NCBI GenBank assembly: GCA_004356175.1
Contig: SMXV01000049.1
Coordinates: forward strand, 1 to 9,524
Length of the DNA stretch: 9,524 bases
Direction of reading: 5' to 3'
DNA from: Acidobacteriota bacterium
Lineage (GTDB): Bacteria > Actinomycetota > Acidimicrobiia > Spongiisociales > UBA5794
The stretch's first letter is position 1. The number at the start of each line of letters is the position of its first letter. A model generated the notes under the pieces. The model searched no databases and was not told the DNA's origin. It saw only the letters and a program-made list of their open reading frames with translations. This document shows, piece after piece, positions 1-6,260 of the stretch. The translations under genes and the position numbers were made by a program.

Positions 1-3
1 CAA

Positions 4-1062
4 ATGACGACACCAACCCCGCAAGAGAACGCATTTGTGCCAGACGATCATCCCGGACCGCAGGACATGGGCGACCTGCTTCTCGAGATCAAAGGTCTCC
101 GAACACACTTCGACACCCGTGAGGGGATTGTCAAGGCGGTCGATGGCGTCGATCTGTATGTGAATCGGGGGGAGGTACTTGGGATTGTGGGCGAGTCGGG
201 ATGCGGGAAGTCTGTGATGTCGCTGTCGATCATGGATCTTGTACCAAAACCGGGCAAGGTCGTTGCGGGCGAAATACTGTTCAACGGTCGAAGTCTCGCC
301 GACATGAGCGCCAAGGAGGTGCGAGCGCTGAGGGGCGAACACATGGCGATGATCTTTCAACAACCCGGCTCAGCACTCAACCCCGTGCAGAAGGTCGGTG
401 TCCAGATCAGGGAAGTATTCACGCTCCACAGGGACTGGTCGAAATCCGAGGAGAAAGAGCAGGCAACCGAGAGCCTCAAGCAAGTCGGGATACCCGACCC
501 CGTCTCACGAGCGAACGCCTACCCGCACGAACTCTCTGGCGGTATGGCGCAGAGGGTGATGATTGCAATGGCAGTTTCGTGTGAGCCGGAACTCCTCATC
601 GCAGACGAACCGACCACGGCGCTCGACGTGACAATCCAGGCGCAGATTCTCGACCTCATCCGCGATCTCAAGGAGACGGCAAACACGGCAGTCATCCTCA
701 TCACTCACGATCTCGGTGTGATCGCTGAGATGGCTGACCGCGTCGGTGTTATGTACGCAGGTCAGATTGTCGAAGAAGCGGACGTCAGCACACTGTTCTC
801 CGATCCCCAGCACCCGTACACCGAAGGGCTGCTTGCTTCGATCCCTGTCCTGGGGGCACCAAGGGACGAACTCGAAACAATCCCCGGAATCGTGCCGTCC
901 CTCATCGACCTGCCGAAGGGATGTCGATTTGCAAGCCGCTGTGTGGCAAGAGTGGAGAACGACCTCGACATCTGCACTGAGGAACAACCGGAGCTGCTCG
1001 AGGTGGCGCACGGTCACAAGGTGCGCTGCTGGCTTCGAAACCCGAAGGTACGAGGTGACTGA
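4..1062 (+). CDS. oppD: Oligopeptide/dipeptide ABC transporter ATP-binding protein (OppD/DppD family)
   Basis: This is one of the two cytoplasmic ATPases that power an Opp/Dpp-type importer of peptides or a related solute. Visible in the 352-residue product are Walker A GESGCGKS (63-70), Q-loop Gln119, signature LSGGMAQR (177-184), Walker B LLIADEP (197-203) and H-loop His235. The C-terminal extension typical of this family follows, with Cys307, Cys313, Cys324 and Cys342 around GCRFASRC. Length is normal for OppD. Family similarity begins near residue 25 (LLLEIKGLRTHF). The ATG at 4 is therefore used with some doubt, because its ribosome binding site would lie outside the window; an in-frame ATG at 67 is the alternative. 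The next gene overlaps it by 8 nt, so the two are translationally coupled. The symbol is a family label: peptide, dipeptide or another substrate cannot be told apart here. Confidence 0.92.
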   Translation: MTTPTPQENAFVPDDHPGPQDMGDLLLEIKGLRTHFDTREGIVKAVDGVDLYVNRGEVLGIVGESGCGKSVMSLSIMDLVPKPGKVVAGEILFNGRSLADMSAKEVRALRGEHMAMIFQQPGSALNPVQKVGVQIREVFTLHRDWSKSEEKEQATESLKQVGIPDPVSRANAYPHELSGGMAQRVMIAMAVSCEPELLIADEPTTALDVTIQAQILDLIRDLKETANTAVILITHDLGVIAEMADRVGVMYAGQIVEEADVSTLFSDPQHPYTEGLLASIPVLGAPRDELETIPGIVPSLIDLPKGCRFASRCVARVENDLDICTEEQPELLEVAHGHKVRCWLRNPKVRGD

Positions 1063-2065
1063 GCCACTCGTGGTCATGGATGGCCTCACGATGCAGTTTC
1101 CCGTCAGGGGTGGCATGTTCCAGCGGCAGATCGCCACCGTCAACGCTGTAGCTGGGGTCAGCCTGACGATCAACCGCGGAGAGACGCTCGGGCTTGTGGG
1201 CGAGTCAGGTTGCGGAAAGACCACACTCGGACGCATGCTGGTGCGGCTCCTTGAACCAACCGAAGGAACAATCACCTTCGATGGTGAGGACATCACCCAT
1301 CTGAGCGGCAAACAATTGAAGCCCTTCCGCAAGCGTGTCCAGATCGTTTTTCAGGACCCGTTCTCCTCGCTTGATCCTCGCAGCCAGGTCGGCAGTTCGA
1401 TCATGGAGGGACTCAGGATCCACGGGGTGAAAGACAAGGACGAACGGCACCAACGAGTCGCTGAAATGCTTGATCTGGTTGGGCTCGACCCAAGCCACGC
1501 TCAACGATTTCCCCACGAGTTCTCTGGTGGGCAGCGACAGCGTATCGGCCTTGCTCGCGCATTGATTCTGAAACCGGATTTCGTTGTTGCCGACGAGCCA
1601 GTGTCGGCGTTGGATGTCTCAGTTCAGGCGCAGGTGCTGAACTTGCTCAAGGATCTCAAGGCTGAACTCAATCTCACGCTGCTCTTTGTGGCGCACAACC
1701 TCGCGGTCGTGGAACACGTTTCCGACCGAGTTGCCGTCATGTACCTCGGACAGATCGTCGAAATCACCGAACGTGAACGCCTCTACTCAACGCCTCTACA
1801 TCCCTATACCGAAGCGCTGCTTTCAGCGATTCCGATCCCCGATCCGGGAAGAACACGGAACAGGTTCACGCTCCAGGGAGAAGTGCCCTCGCCATTGGAT
1901 CCGCCCTCAGGCTGTTACTTCCATCCTCGATGCTCAATCGCGCAATCCGGTCTGTGCGATGTCGAACAGCCATCACTTCTGCGATCGGTCGACAGCGAGA
2001 GTCATCTGGCCGCCTGTCATCTCAGGACAGGCCCAAAAGCGTTGCCGCCCAAGACCGTAAGTTAA
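1055..2065 (+). CDS. oppF: Oligopeptide/dipeptide ABC transporter ATP-binding protein (OppF/DppF family)
   Basis: Second ATPase of the same importer, expected to pair with the upstream OppD-like subunit under the permeases. The 336-residue product has Walker A GESGCGKT (49-56), Q-loop Gln100, signature FSGGQRQR (156-163), Walker B FVVADEP (176-182) and H-loop His214. It also has the C-terminal oligopeptide-transporter extension with Cys287, Cys293, Cys301 and Cys321. The frame is open far upstream, but the start is taken as GTG at 1055: GAAGG at 1044-1048 gives a well-spaced ribosome binding site, and the family N-terminus (TEPLVVMDGLTMQFPV) begins there. The start overlaps the upstream stop by 8 nt. 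After the H-loop His the usual Asp is Asn215 (AHNLAVV), a small departure from the common HDL. The stop is TAA at 2063. No convincing terminator is seen before the met promoter. Confidence 0.92.
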   Translation: MTEPLVVMDGLTMQFPVRGGMFQRQIATVNAVAGVSLTINRGETLGLVGESGCGKTTLGRMLVRLLEPTEGTITFDGEDITHLSGKQLKPFRKRVQIVFQDPFSSLDPRSQVGSSIMEGLRIHGVKDKDERHQRVAEMLDLVGLDPSHAQRFPHEFSGGQRQRIGLARALILKPDFVVADEPVSALDVSVQAQVLNLLKDLKAELNLTLLFVAHNLAVVEHVSDRVAVMYLGQIVEITERERLYSTPLHPYTEALLSAIPIPDPGRTRNRFTLQGEVPSPLDPPSGCYFHPRCSIAQSGLCDVEQPSLLRSVDSESHLAACHLRTGPKALPPKTVS

Positions 2066-2202
2066 CCCCCGAGTCTGGACACCGGCTGAGCAAACTGCTA
2101 CCCGATGTGACCCACGCTCTCCACGTACTCATCAGACACGGACGCAATGAGCGCGCTGGTGGTCTGCCGGTGCATCCTCGGGCATCGTCGCTAATGAATG
2201 AC
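2066..2202. other. Gap between the transporter operon and the met promoter
   Basis: I see no gene here with codon logic or a ribosome binding site. One long frame runs through it, but it is the +1 frame continuing out of oppF rather than a gene. Only weak inverted repeats, such as CTCAT/ATGAG, are present. There is no U-tailed hairpin, so the end of the oppDF transcript is not marked by a recognisable intrinsic terminator. Confidence 0.5.
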
Positions 2203-2231
2203 TTGACACACCGACCAACTTCGCGTACATT
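2203..2231 (+). promoter_or_regulatory. Sigma-70-type promoter of the met leader and metYX
   Basis: The -35 box TTGACA (2203-2208) is a perfect consensus match. After a 17-nt spacer comes the -10 box TACATT (2226-2231). The expected transcription start falls at about A2238 or A2239, which is the first base of the leader peptide's ATG or one base before it. The leader mRNA would then be leaderless, a common arrangement in actinobacteria. The promoter drives the leader peptide and, if the attenuator is read through, metY and metX. Confidence 0.8.
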
Positions 2232-2238
2232 CGCTCCA

Positions 2239-2307
2239 ATGAGTGTTGCAAAAACTCGCGAGATGATGTGCATGGCAATGACAAAGCCATGCAGATTCCA
2301 CGCGTAA
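2239..2307 (+). CDS. Met/Cys-rich leader peptide (22 aa) of the metYX attenuator
   Basis: This is a short ORF that starts at the predicted transcription start and ends with TAA at 2305-2307. Its centre reads EMMCMAMT: Met at positions 9, 10, 12 and 14 (codons at 2263, 2266, 2272 and 2278) and Cys at 11 and 18. Four internal Met in six codons is far above the usual frequency, and the next genes make the Met precursor homocysteine. No Shine-Dalgarno sequence is visible, which fits leaderless translation from a 5'-terminal AUG. The Met codons overlap the first arm of a hairpin (2269-2276). The stop codon sits just after the arm that would form the antiterminator (2290-2299). The likely role is to sense charged tRNA-Met, and possibly tRNA-Cys, through ribosome stalling. 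The peptide itself probably has no function. This is inferred from layout, not shown by experiment. Confidence 0.8.
   Translation: MSVAKTREMMCMAMTKPCRFHA
2269..2293 (+). promoter_or_regulatory. Attenuator hairpin 1:2 (anti-antiterminator)
   Basis: TGCATGGC (2269-2276) and GCCATGCA (2286-2293) form a perfect 8-bp stem with a 9-nt loop, all inside the leader coding region. Arm 1 contains the Cys11 and Met12 codons. Arm 2 overlaps the first bases of the antiterminator strand (2290-2299), so this hairpin and the antiterminator exclude each other. Confidence 0.75.
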
Positions 2308-2336
2308 GAGCAACAAACACCATCAGAGGATCTGCA
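2290..2336 (+). promoter_or_regulatory. Predicted antiterminator (2:3 pairing)
   Basis: TGCAGATTCC (2290-2299) can pair with GGATCTGCA (2328-2336): nine base pairs with one bulged U at 2296 or 2297. The 3' strand is the same sequence that forms the 5' arm of the terminator, and the 5' strand shares 2290-2293 with hairpin 1:2. A ribosome held at the first Met codons would cover arm 1 and leave this pairing free to form. A ribosome at the stop codon (2305) would cover 2290-2299 and prevent it. Confidence 0.7.
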
Positions 2337-2360
2337 CCGGCACCTGGAGCGGATCCTTTT
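2325..2360 (+). terminator. Intrinsic terminator of the met attenuator (3:4 pairing)
   Basis: AGGATCTGC (2327-2335) pairs with GCGGATCCT (2349-2357): nine pairs including one U-G. An A-A mismatch and an inner CC/GG pair close the loop GGCACCT (2339-2345). The stem runs directly into TTTT (2357-2360), followed by CTC. It lies between the leader stop and metY, where an attenuator terminator is expected, and not at the end of a gene. Confidence 0.8.
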
Positions 2361-2383
2361 CTCATTGGTACACGACAGAAAGT

Positions 2384-2427
2384 TTCCCTCCCGGCCCGAG
2401 GCGGACCTCCACATCCCTGGAGGGAAC
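2384..2427 (+). promoter_or_regulatory. metY ribosome binding site with two complementary upstream stretches
   Basis: The metY Shine-Dalgarno GGAGGG (2419-2424) lies just before ATG 2428 and decides that start. Two upstream stretches can pair with it. CCTCCA (2406-2411) with TGGAGG (2418-2423) makes a 6-bp hairpin with a 6-nt loop. TTCCCTCC (2384-2391) is fully complementary to GGAGGGAA (2419-2426). Either would mask the site, so translation of metY may have its own control. Confidence 0.5.
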
Positions 2428-3750
2428 ATGACAACCAACTATCGATACGAAACTCTGCAGGTTCATGCAGGGCAGGAACCTGCACCCGGCACGAACGCCA
2501 GAGCAGTTCCCATCTATCAAACAACGTCGTACACGTTTGATGACACGTCCCACGGCGCAAGGCTCTTTGCGCTCGAAGAGTTTGGCAACATCTACACGCG
2601 GATTATGAATCCGACCAACGATGTCTTCGAACAGCGAATCGCCGCGCTCGAAGGTGGCGTTGCTGGTGTGGCGACTGCAAGTGGGCAGGCCGCGCAGCTC
2701 ATCACGATCACCACGCTCGCGTCCGCGGGAGACAACATCATCTCGACGTCGTACCTGTACGGCGGTACATATAACCAGTTCAAAATCACTCTTGAGCGTC
2801 TTGGGATTGAGGTGCGGTTCGTATCTGGGGACGATCCGGATGATTTCGCTGCCCTCATCGACGATCGCACGAAGGCCATCTATCTCGAAACAACCGGCAA
2901 TCCGCGATTCAACGTGCCAGATCTGCCTGCGTTCGCAGACGTTGCGCACAGTGCCGGATTGCCGTTGGTTGTTGACAATACGTTCGGTGCCGCGGGGTAC
3001 CTTGCGCGACCAATCGACCACGGCGCCGACATTGTGGTCGCGTCTGCCACAAAGTGGATCGGCGGCCATGGAACGTCCATAGGAGGTATCATCGTCGACT
3101 CAGGCAACTTCGACTGGGCAAGCGGCCGGTTCCCGGGGTTCACCGAACCGTCTCCGAGCTACAACGGACTCGTGTTCGCCGAAACCTTCGGCGTTGACAG
3201 CCCACTTGGCAACATTGCGTTTGCAATTCGTGCCAGAGTTGAGGGTCTGCGAGATCTGGGGGCGTGCCTTTCACCGTTCAATGCGTTCCTGCTGCTTCAG
3301 GGTGTCGAGACGTTGTCGTTGCGTGTGCAGCGACACACAGACAACGCTCTTGCGCTTGCGGAGTGGCTCACGGATCAGCCTGAGGTGGCATGGGTCAACT
3401 ACACAGGTCTCGTCGACCACCCATATCACGAGGTCGCCAAACGCATTCTGACGAACGGCTTTGGTGCCGTGCTCTCCTTCGGTTTCGACGGAGGGGCGCC
3501 GGCAGCAGAGCACTTCATCAACTCAGTCACGTTGGCATCCCACCTGGCAAACGTCGGCGACGCCAAAACGTTGGTTATCCACCCAGCGTCGACAACACAC
3601 GCTCAGTTGGACAAAGAGGAACAACTCGCCTCTGGTGTGACAGACGACCTCGTGCGAGTATCCGTTGGCATCGAACACATCGATGACATCATCGAGGACT
3701 TCAAGAGTACGTTTGCGGCTGGAACAGGTGCGATAGCAGCAGCCTCATGA
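2428..3750 (+). CDS. metY: O-acetylhomoserine sulfhydrylase (O-acetylhomoserine aminocarboxypropyltransferase)
   Basis: PLP enzyme of the Cys/Met metabolism family that makes homocysteine from O-acetyl-L-homoserine and sulfide, by direct sulfhydrylation, in the cytoplasm. The 440-residue product is full length for MetY. Visible are the N-terminal ETLQVHAGQEP segment typical of MetY, YTRIMNPT (56-63), the phosphate-binding SGQAA region (85-89), Asp183 in VVDNTF, the Schiff-base lysine Lys209 in SATKW, and HPASTTH (385-391) near the active site. The long insertion around PSPSYNGLVF fits MetY better than MetB or MetC. The frame is open to 2365, but ATG 2428 has GGAGGG at 2419-2424 and matches the family N-terminus. 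Its stop overlaps the metX start (ATGA). The upstream leader and terminator suggest control by methionine supply. Assignment against MetB-type enzymes is confident because metX follows directly. Confidence 0.95.
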   Translation: MTTNYRYETLQVHAGQEPAPGTNARAVPIYQTTSYTFDDTSHGARLFALEEFGNIYTRIMNPTNDVFEQRIAALEGGVAGVATASGQAAQLITITTLASAGDNIISTSYLYGGTYNQFKITLERLGIEVRFVSGDDPDDFAALIDDRTKAIYLETTGNPRFNVPDLPAFADVAHSAGLPLVVDNTFGAAGYLARPIDHGADIVVASATKWIGGHGTSIGGIIVDSGNFDWASGRFPGFTEPSPSYNGLVFAETFGVDSPLGNIAFAIRARVEGLRDLGACLSPFNAFLLLQGVETLSLRVQRHTDNALALAEWLTDQPEVAWVNYTGLVDHPYHEVAKRILTNGFGAVLSFGFDGGAPAAEHFINSVTLASHLANVGDAKTLVIHPASTTHAQLDKEEQLASGVTDDLVRVSVGIEHIDDIIEDFKSTFAAGTGAIAAAS

Positions 3751-4781
3751 CACAGCGAGTCGTGATACCTGGAGTGTTCTCTCTCGAAAGAGGGGGGACA
3801 CTCCAGAGCCCTGTCATTGCGGTTCGAACATGGGGAGCACCTTCGTCGAACGCAACCCTCATCTGCCACGCGCTAACCGGCGATGCAGACGCGGACGTGT
3901 GGTGGAGAGACATGTTTGGACCAGGCCACCTCTTTGACCCTGAAACCAGGTTCGTTGTGTCGATGAACGTGCTCGGAGGATGTTCAGGTACGACCGGCCC
4001 AACGACTACCGAACCCGTGGGGACCTTTCCGAGCGTGACGATCCGCGACATGGTCACGATCCAGAGAGCGGTGCTCGACCGGATTGGCGTGACAGAGCTT
4101 GACATCGTTATCGGCGGGTCGATGGGCGGAATGCAGACCCTTGAGTGGGCAGCGATGTATCCGTCGTTCGTCCACACAATCATCCCAATCGGTGTCGGTT
4201 CAGCACAATCCGCATGGGCGATCGGACTGTCTGAGGCGCAGCGTCACGCCATCGTTACAGACCCAGCATTCGACGGTGGGCGCTACAGGTCTGGCAGCCA
4301 ACCCGTCAACGGACTTTCGACCGCACGCATGATTGCGATGTGTTCCTACCGGAGCCACCCAAGCTTCGCTGCACGCTTCGGGCGTGAGAGTGACGAAGGA
4401 GTGTTTGCTGTGCAGTCATATCTGCAACATCACGGGGAGTTACTGACCGAACGATTCGATGCCAACACCTACCTCATATTGCTCGATGCAATGGATGGTC
4501 ACGACATCGGTAGAGGTCGCGGACCGCGAGAAGCGATTCTCAACCATATCCGACAACCCGCCCTCGTCGTCGGAATGAGTTCGGACGTGCTCTATCCGAT
4601 AGCGGAAGTCCGCGCACTCGCCGCTGCAATACCGAACGCACAGTTCTCGATCCTCGACAGCCCCCACGGCCACGACGCCTTCCTCATCGACACCGACAAA
4701 CTGGAACATCTCATCAAACAATTCCTGACTGCCGAACCGCAGCTCACCTCCACAACCGGCCAGGGCGCCGCCTGGGCGTAG
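3747..4781 (+). CDS. metX: Homoserine O-acetyltransferase
   Basis: Alpha/beta-hydrolase-fold enzyme that transfers an acetyl group from acetyl-CoA to L-homoserine, giving the substrate used by MetY. The 344-residue product carries the hallmark NVLGGCSGTTGP stretch (74-85), the nucleophile elbow GGSMGG with Ser125, Asp280 in SSDVLYP, and His309 in the C-terminal GHDAFL motif. Together these form a Ser-Asp-His triad. Some members of this family use succinyl-CoA, and the sequence alone does not rule that out, but pairing with MetY favours acetyl-CoA. The ATG at 3747 overlaps the metY stop in an ATGA junction, so the two are co-transcribed and translationally coupled. The gene ends in TAG at 4779 and faces the anti-sigma gene tail to tail. 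Confidence 0.95.
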   Translation: MTQRVVIPGVFSLERGGTLQSPVIAVRTWGAPSSNATLICHALTGDADADVWWRDMFGPGHLFDPETRFVVSMNVLGGCSGTTGPTTTEPVGTFPSVTIRDMVTIQRAVLDRIGVTELDIVIGGSMGGMQTLEWAAMYPSFVHTIIPIGVGSAQSAWAIGLSEAQRHAIVTDPAFDGGRYRSGSQPVNGLSTARMIAMCSYRSHPSFAARFGRESDEGVFAVQSYLQHHGELLTERFDANTYLILLDAMDGHDIGRGRGPREAILNHIRQPALVVGMSSDVLYPIAEVRALAAAIPNAQFSILDSPHGHDAFLIDTDKLEHLIKQFLTAEPQLTSTTGQGAAWA

Positions 4782-4800
4782 CCCAAGATTCTCGCAAGCG

Positions 4801-4828
4801 TTGGGTCCCACCTATAGGAGGGACACAA
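4801..4828. terminator. Possible bidirectional terminator hairpin between convergent genes
   Basis: GTCCC (4805-4809) and GGGAC (4820-4824) flank an inner CCTA/TAGG, giving an almost perfect 20-bp palindrome with one A-A mismatch. TTG and CAA extend it outside a further mismatch. It sits between the tails of metX and the minus-strand anti-sigma gene, the right place to stop both transcripts. There is no U-run on either strand, so it would be a tail-less type, or only a protein-binding site. Confidence 0.4.
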
Positions 4829-4879
4829 GAGCGAAGCGATTGAGGGGGCATGTATGTGCGGATCCAGCTCCTGGTCGGC

Positions 4880-5593
4880 TCAACCGTCGCGGGTGGCTTC
4901 GGTTGTGGTTGTGGTTTCGCGGGCCCGGTCGTCGATGACTGTTGTTGTCGTGGTGGTTGTGGTTCGGTGGGTGGTGTCGTCGGTTGACCGGGTGGGCGCT
5001 TCGATGGTGGTCGTTGTTGGTTCGTGTGTTGTGTCGTCGACGATATCGGCATCGCGTTCGTCCTTCTCTGACGCGTCACGATCGGTCACGACGACGACGT
5101 CCCTCTCTCGATCCTCGTGAACAGGACGATCTGTCGCTGTATCCGTGAGTTCCTCGACATAGACGCGGAGGCGATGGTCGGCTGGCAGGTCGCTGGTTGC
5201 GTCTTGTGCGTCGGTGATTGCGTCCGTCAGGCGGTTGACTTCCTGCGGCGTGTCGATAATGTGGGCAAGTTCATCGGCACGATGCCGTGCGACTACATCG
5301 GAGTCGACGACGGACCTGAACGGCTCGACGAGTAGCTTCACGGGGTACAAGAAGTCTCCGGGACCAGCGCCCTCTGATGCAATTGCGGTACCGACAGGAA
5401 CCACGACAAGCATCGCGGCGGCGAGACTTGCCGCACGAAGCCGCCACCATGGGGTCGGAGCGATGATCGTTACGGCGCCGATATTGAGTTCGCTGACGAT
5501 CGCGGCGAGATGAGCGTCCCGCGTCTCTGCACTCATTCCAGCATCAAATGCGGTGCGCAATCTGTCCTGCGTGCCCCTGTCGAGCCGGCTCAT
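4880..5593 (-). CDS. Membrane anti-sigma factor-like protein with Thr-rich extracytoplasmic tail
   Basis: Likely regulator that holds the neighbouring ECF sigma factor at the membrane. The 237-residue product has a short cytoplasmic part (about 1-50), one membrane segment (about 52-72, AASLAAAMLVVVPVGTAI) and an outside part beginning GPGDFLYPVK (77-86). That outside part resembles the DUF5667-type domain found beside actinobacterial sigma factors. From about 157 on it is low complexity: first Asp/Arg/Glu-rich, then Thr-rich with a run of eight Thr (211-218). There is no Cys at all, so this is not a zinc anti-sigma (ZAS) protein. The frame is open to 5650, but ATG 5593 is chosen because it follows the sigma stop by one base and has GGAG upstream. 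Role is inferred from position and topology. Confidence 0.75.
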   Translation of the reverse strand: MSRLDRGTQDRLRTAFDAGMSAETRDAHLAAIVSELNIGAVTIIAPTPWWRLRAASLAAAMLVVVPVGTAIASEGAGPGDFLYPVKLLVEPFRSVVDSDVVARHRADELAHIIDTPQEVNRLTDAITDAQDATSDLPADHRLRVYVEELTDTATDRPVHEDRERDVVVVTDRDASEKDERDADIVDDTTHEPTTTTIEAPTRSTDDTTHRTTTTTTTTVIDDRARETTTTTEATRDG

Positions 5594-5594
5594 G

Positions 5595-6179
5595 TCATGT
5601 TCTCCGTATTCTTCGTGGTTGAGACGACGGAAGCGGCGAATATTCGACATACTCGAGGAGCATTCGTAGACGTTTCTCCGCGCGAGAAGTTGCGGCGTAC
5701 GCTGCTGGACGTTTCATGTCCATCACCTTGGCCGCCTCTGCGCCAGAGAGGCCGGCGACGTGACGGAGCACGATGAGGTTTCGCTGCTGCTCGGTGAGTT
5801 GAGCGAGTGCGGCCTCTAGCTCGGAATCCAAACCAAGCAGTGGGTCCCCATCCGCGACGTCGACACGCTCTGGCATTGCATCAGTCGGGATTTCGGGTCT
5901 TCGGCCTCTTCGACGTATCTCGTCGAGACAGCTGAACCGCACACTACGGAACAACCACGCCCGCAGCGAACGACCGTCGCCTCTGATCGATGGCGCGGAG
6001 CGAACAAGCTCAAGAAAGGCCTGTTGCACAGCGTCCTCCGCTGAAGGGCGGTCACGCAACATCGAGTACGCGAAGGACGCCAAGGCTTCACCGGTAATTC
6101 TGTAGACCTCGGCGAACGCGGCGTCCGATCGGCTCTTGATGCCGTCGATCAGCAGGTCGAGCTCTCGATACTCGCTCAC
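5595..6179 (-). CDS. ECF-type RNA polymerase sigma factor
   Basis: Sigma-70 family factor of the extracytoplasmic function group: it would direct RNA polymerase to a small regulon when released from its anti-sigma. The 194-residue product has region 2 (about 20-95, with RPSAEDAVQQAFLELVR and LRAWLFRSVRFSCLDEIRRR) and region 4 (about 118-175, with LTEQQRNLIVLRHVAGLSGAEAA and a helix-turn-helix over MDMKRPAAYAATSRAEKRLR). There is no region 1 or 3, as usual for ECF factors. The start is GTG at 6179, with a purine-rich GAGAGAGG about nine bases upstream. The stop lies one base from the anti-sigma ATG, so the pair is coupled. The GTG and part of the ribosome binding site abut a 10-bp inverted repeat. 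The target promoters and inducing signal are not visible. Confidence 0.92.
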   Translation of the reverse strand: MSEYRELDLLIDGIKSRSDAAFAEVYRITGEALASFAYSMLRDRPSAEDAVQQAFLELVRSAPSIRGDGRSLRAWLFRSVRFSCLDEIRRRGRRPEIPTDAMPERVDVADGDPLLGLDSELEAALAQLTEQQRNLIVLRHVAGLSGAEAAKVMDMKRPAAYAATSRAEKRLRMLLEYVEYSPLPSSQPRRIRRT

Positions 6180-6228
6180 CTGGCCGACCTCTCTCTCGTT
6201 CGTTGGAACGAAGGTAGCGGTCGGCCAG
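6180..6228 (-). promoter_or_regulatory. Inverted repeat in the sigma factor 5' leader, abutting its start codon
   Basis: On the minus strand CTGGCCGACC (6228-6219) and GGTCGGCCAG (6189-6180) are perfect 10-bp complements separated by 29 nt. The spacer holds a smaller TTCG/CGAA hairpin and the GAGAGAG part of the ribosome binding site. The 3' arm touches the GTG start at 6179. As RNA this could hide the initiation site; as DNA it could be an operator with two half-sites. On the minus strand the T-run precedes the repeat instead of following it, so it is not a terminator for the upstream gene. Confidence 0.55.
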
Positions 6229-6260
6229 AAAAACGGCTTGGATTGAAAACGGTCAAACAG

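Noticed and set aside
1930..2238. Upstream extension of the leader-peptide frame into oppF.
   Set aside because: The frame is open, but it overlaps oppF out of frame. The promoter at 2203-2231 would start transcription at the leader ATG, so the extension is chance.
2232..2427. A SAM or SAH riboswitch upstream of metY.
   Set aside because: I looked for the conserved cores of SAM-I/IV, SAM-II and SAH elements and found none. The pairing pattern, Met-rich ORF and U-tailed stem are better explained by a leader-peptide attenuator. A covariance-model search would settle it.
4854..5148. Plus-strand Val/Ser- and Trp-rich ORFs over the anti-sigma tail.
   Set aside because: They are complements of repeated Thr codons in the minus-strand gene and have no ribosome binding site or family pattern.
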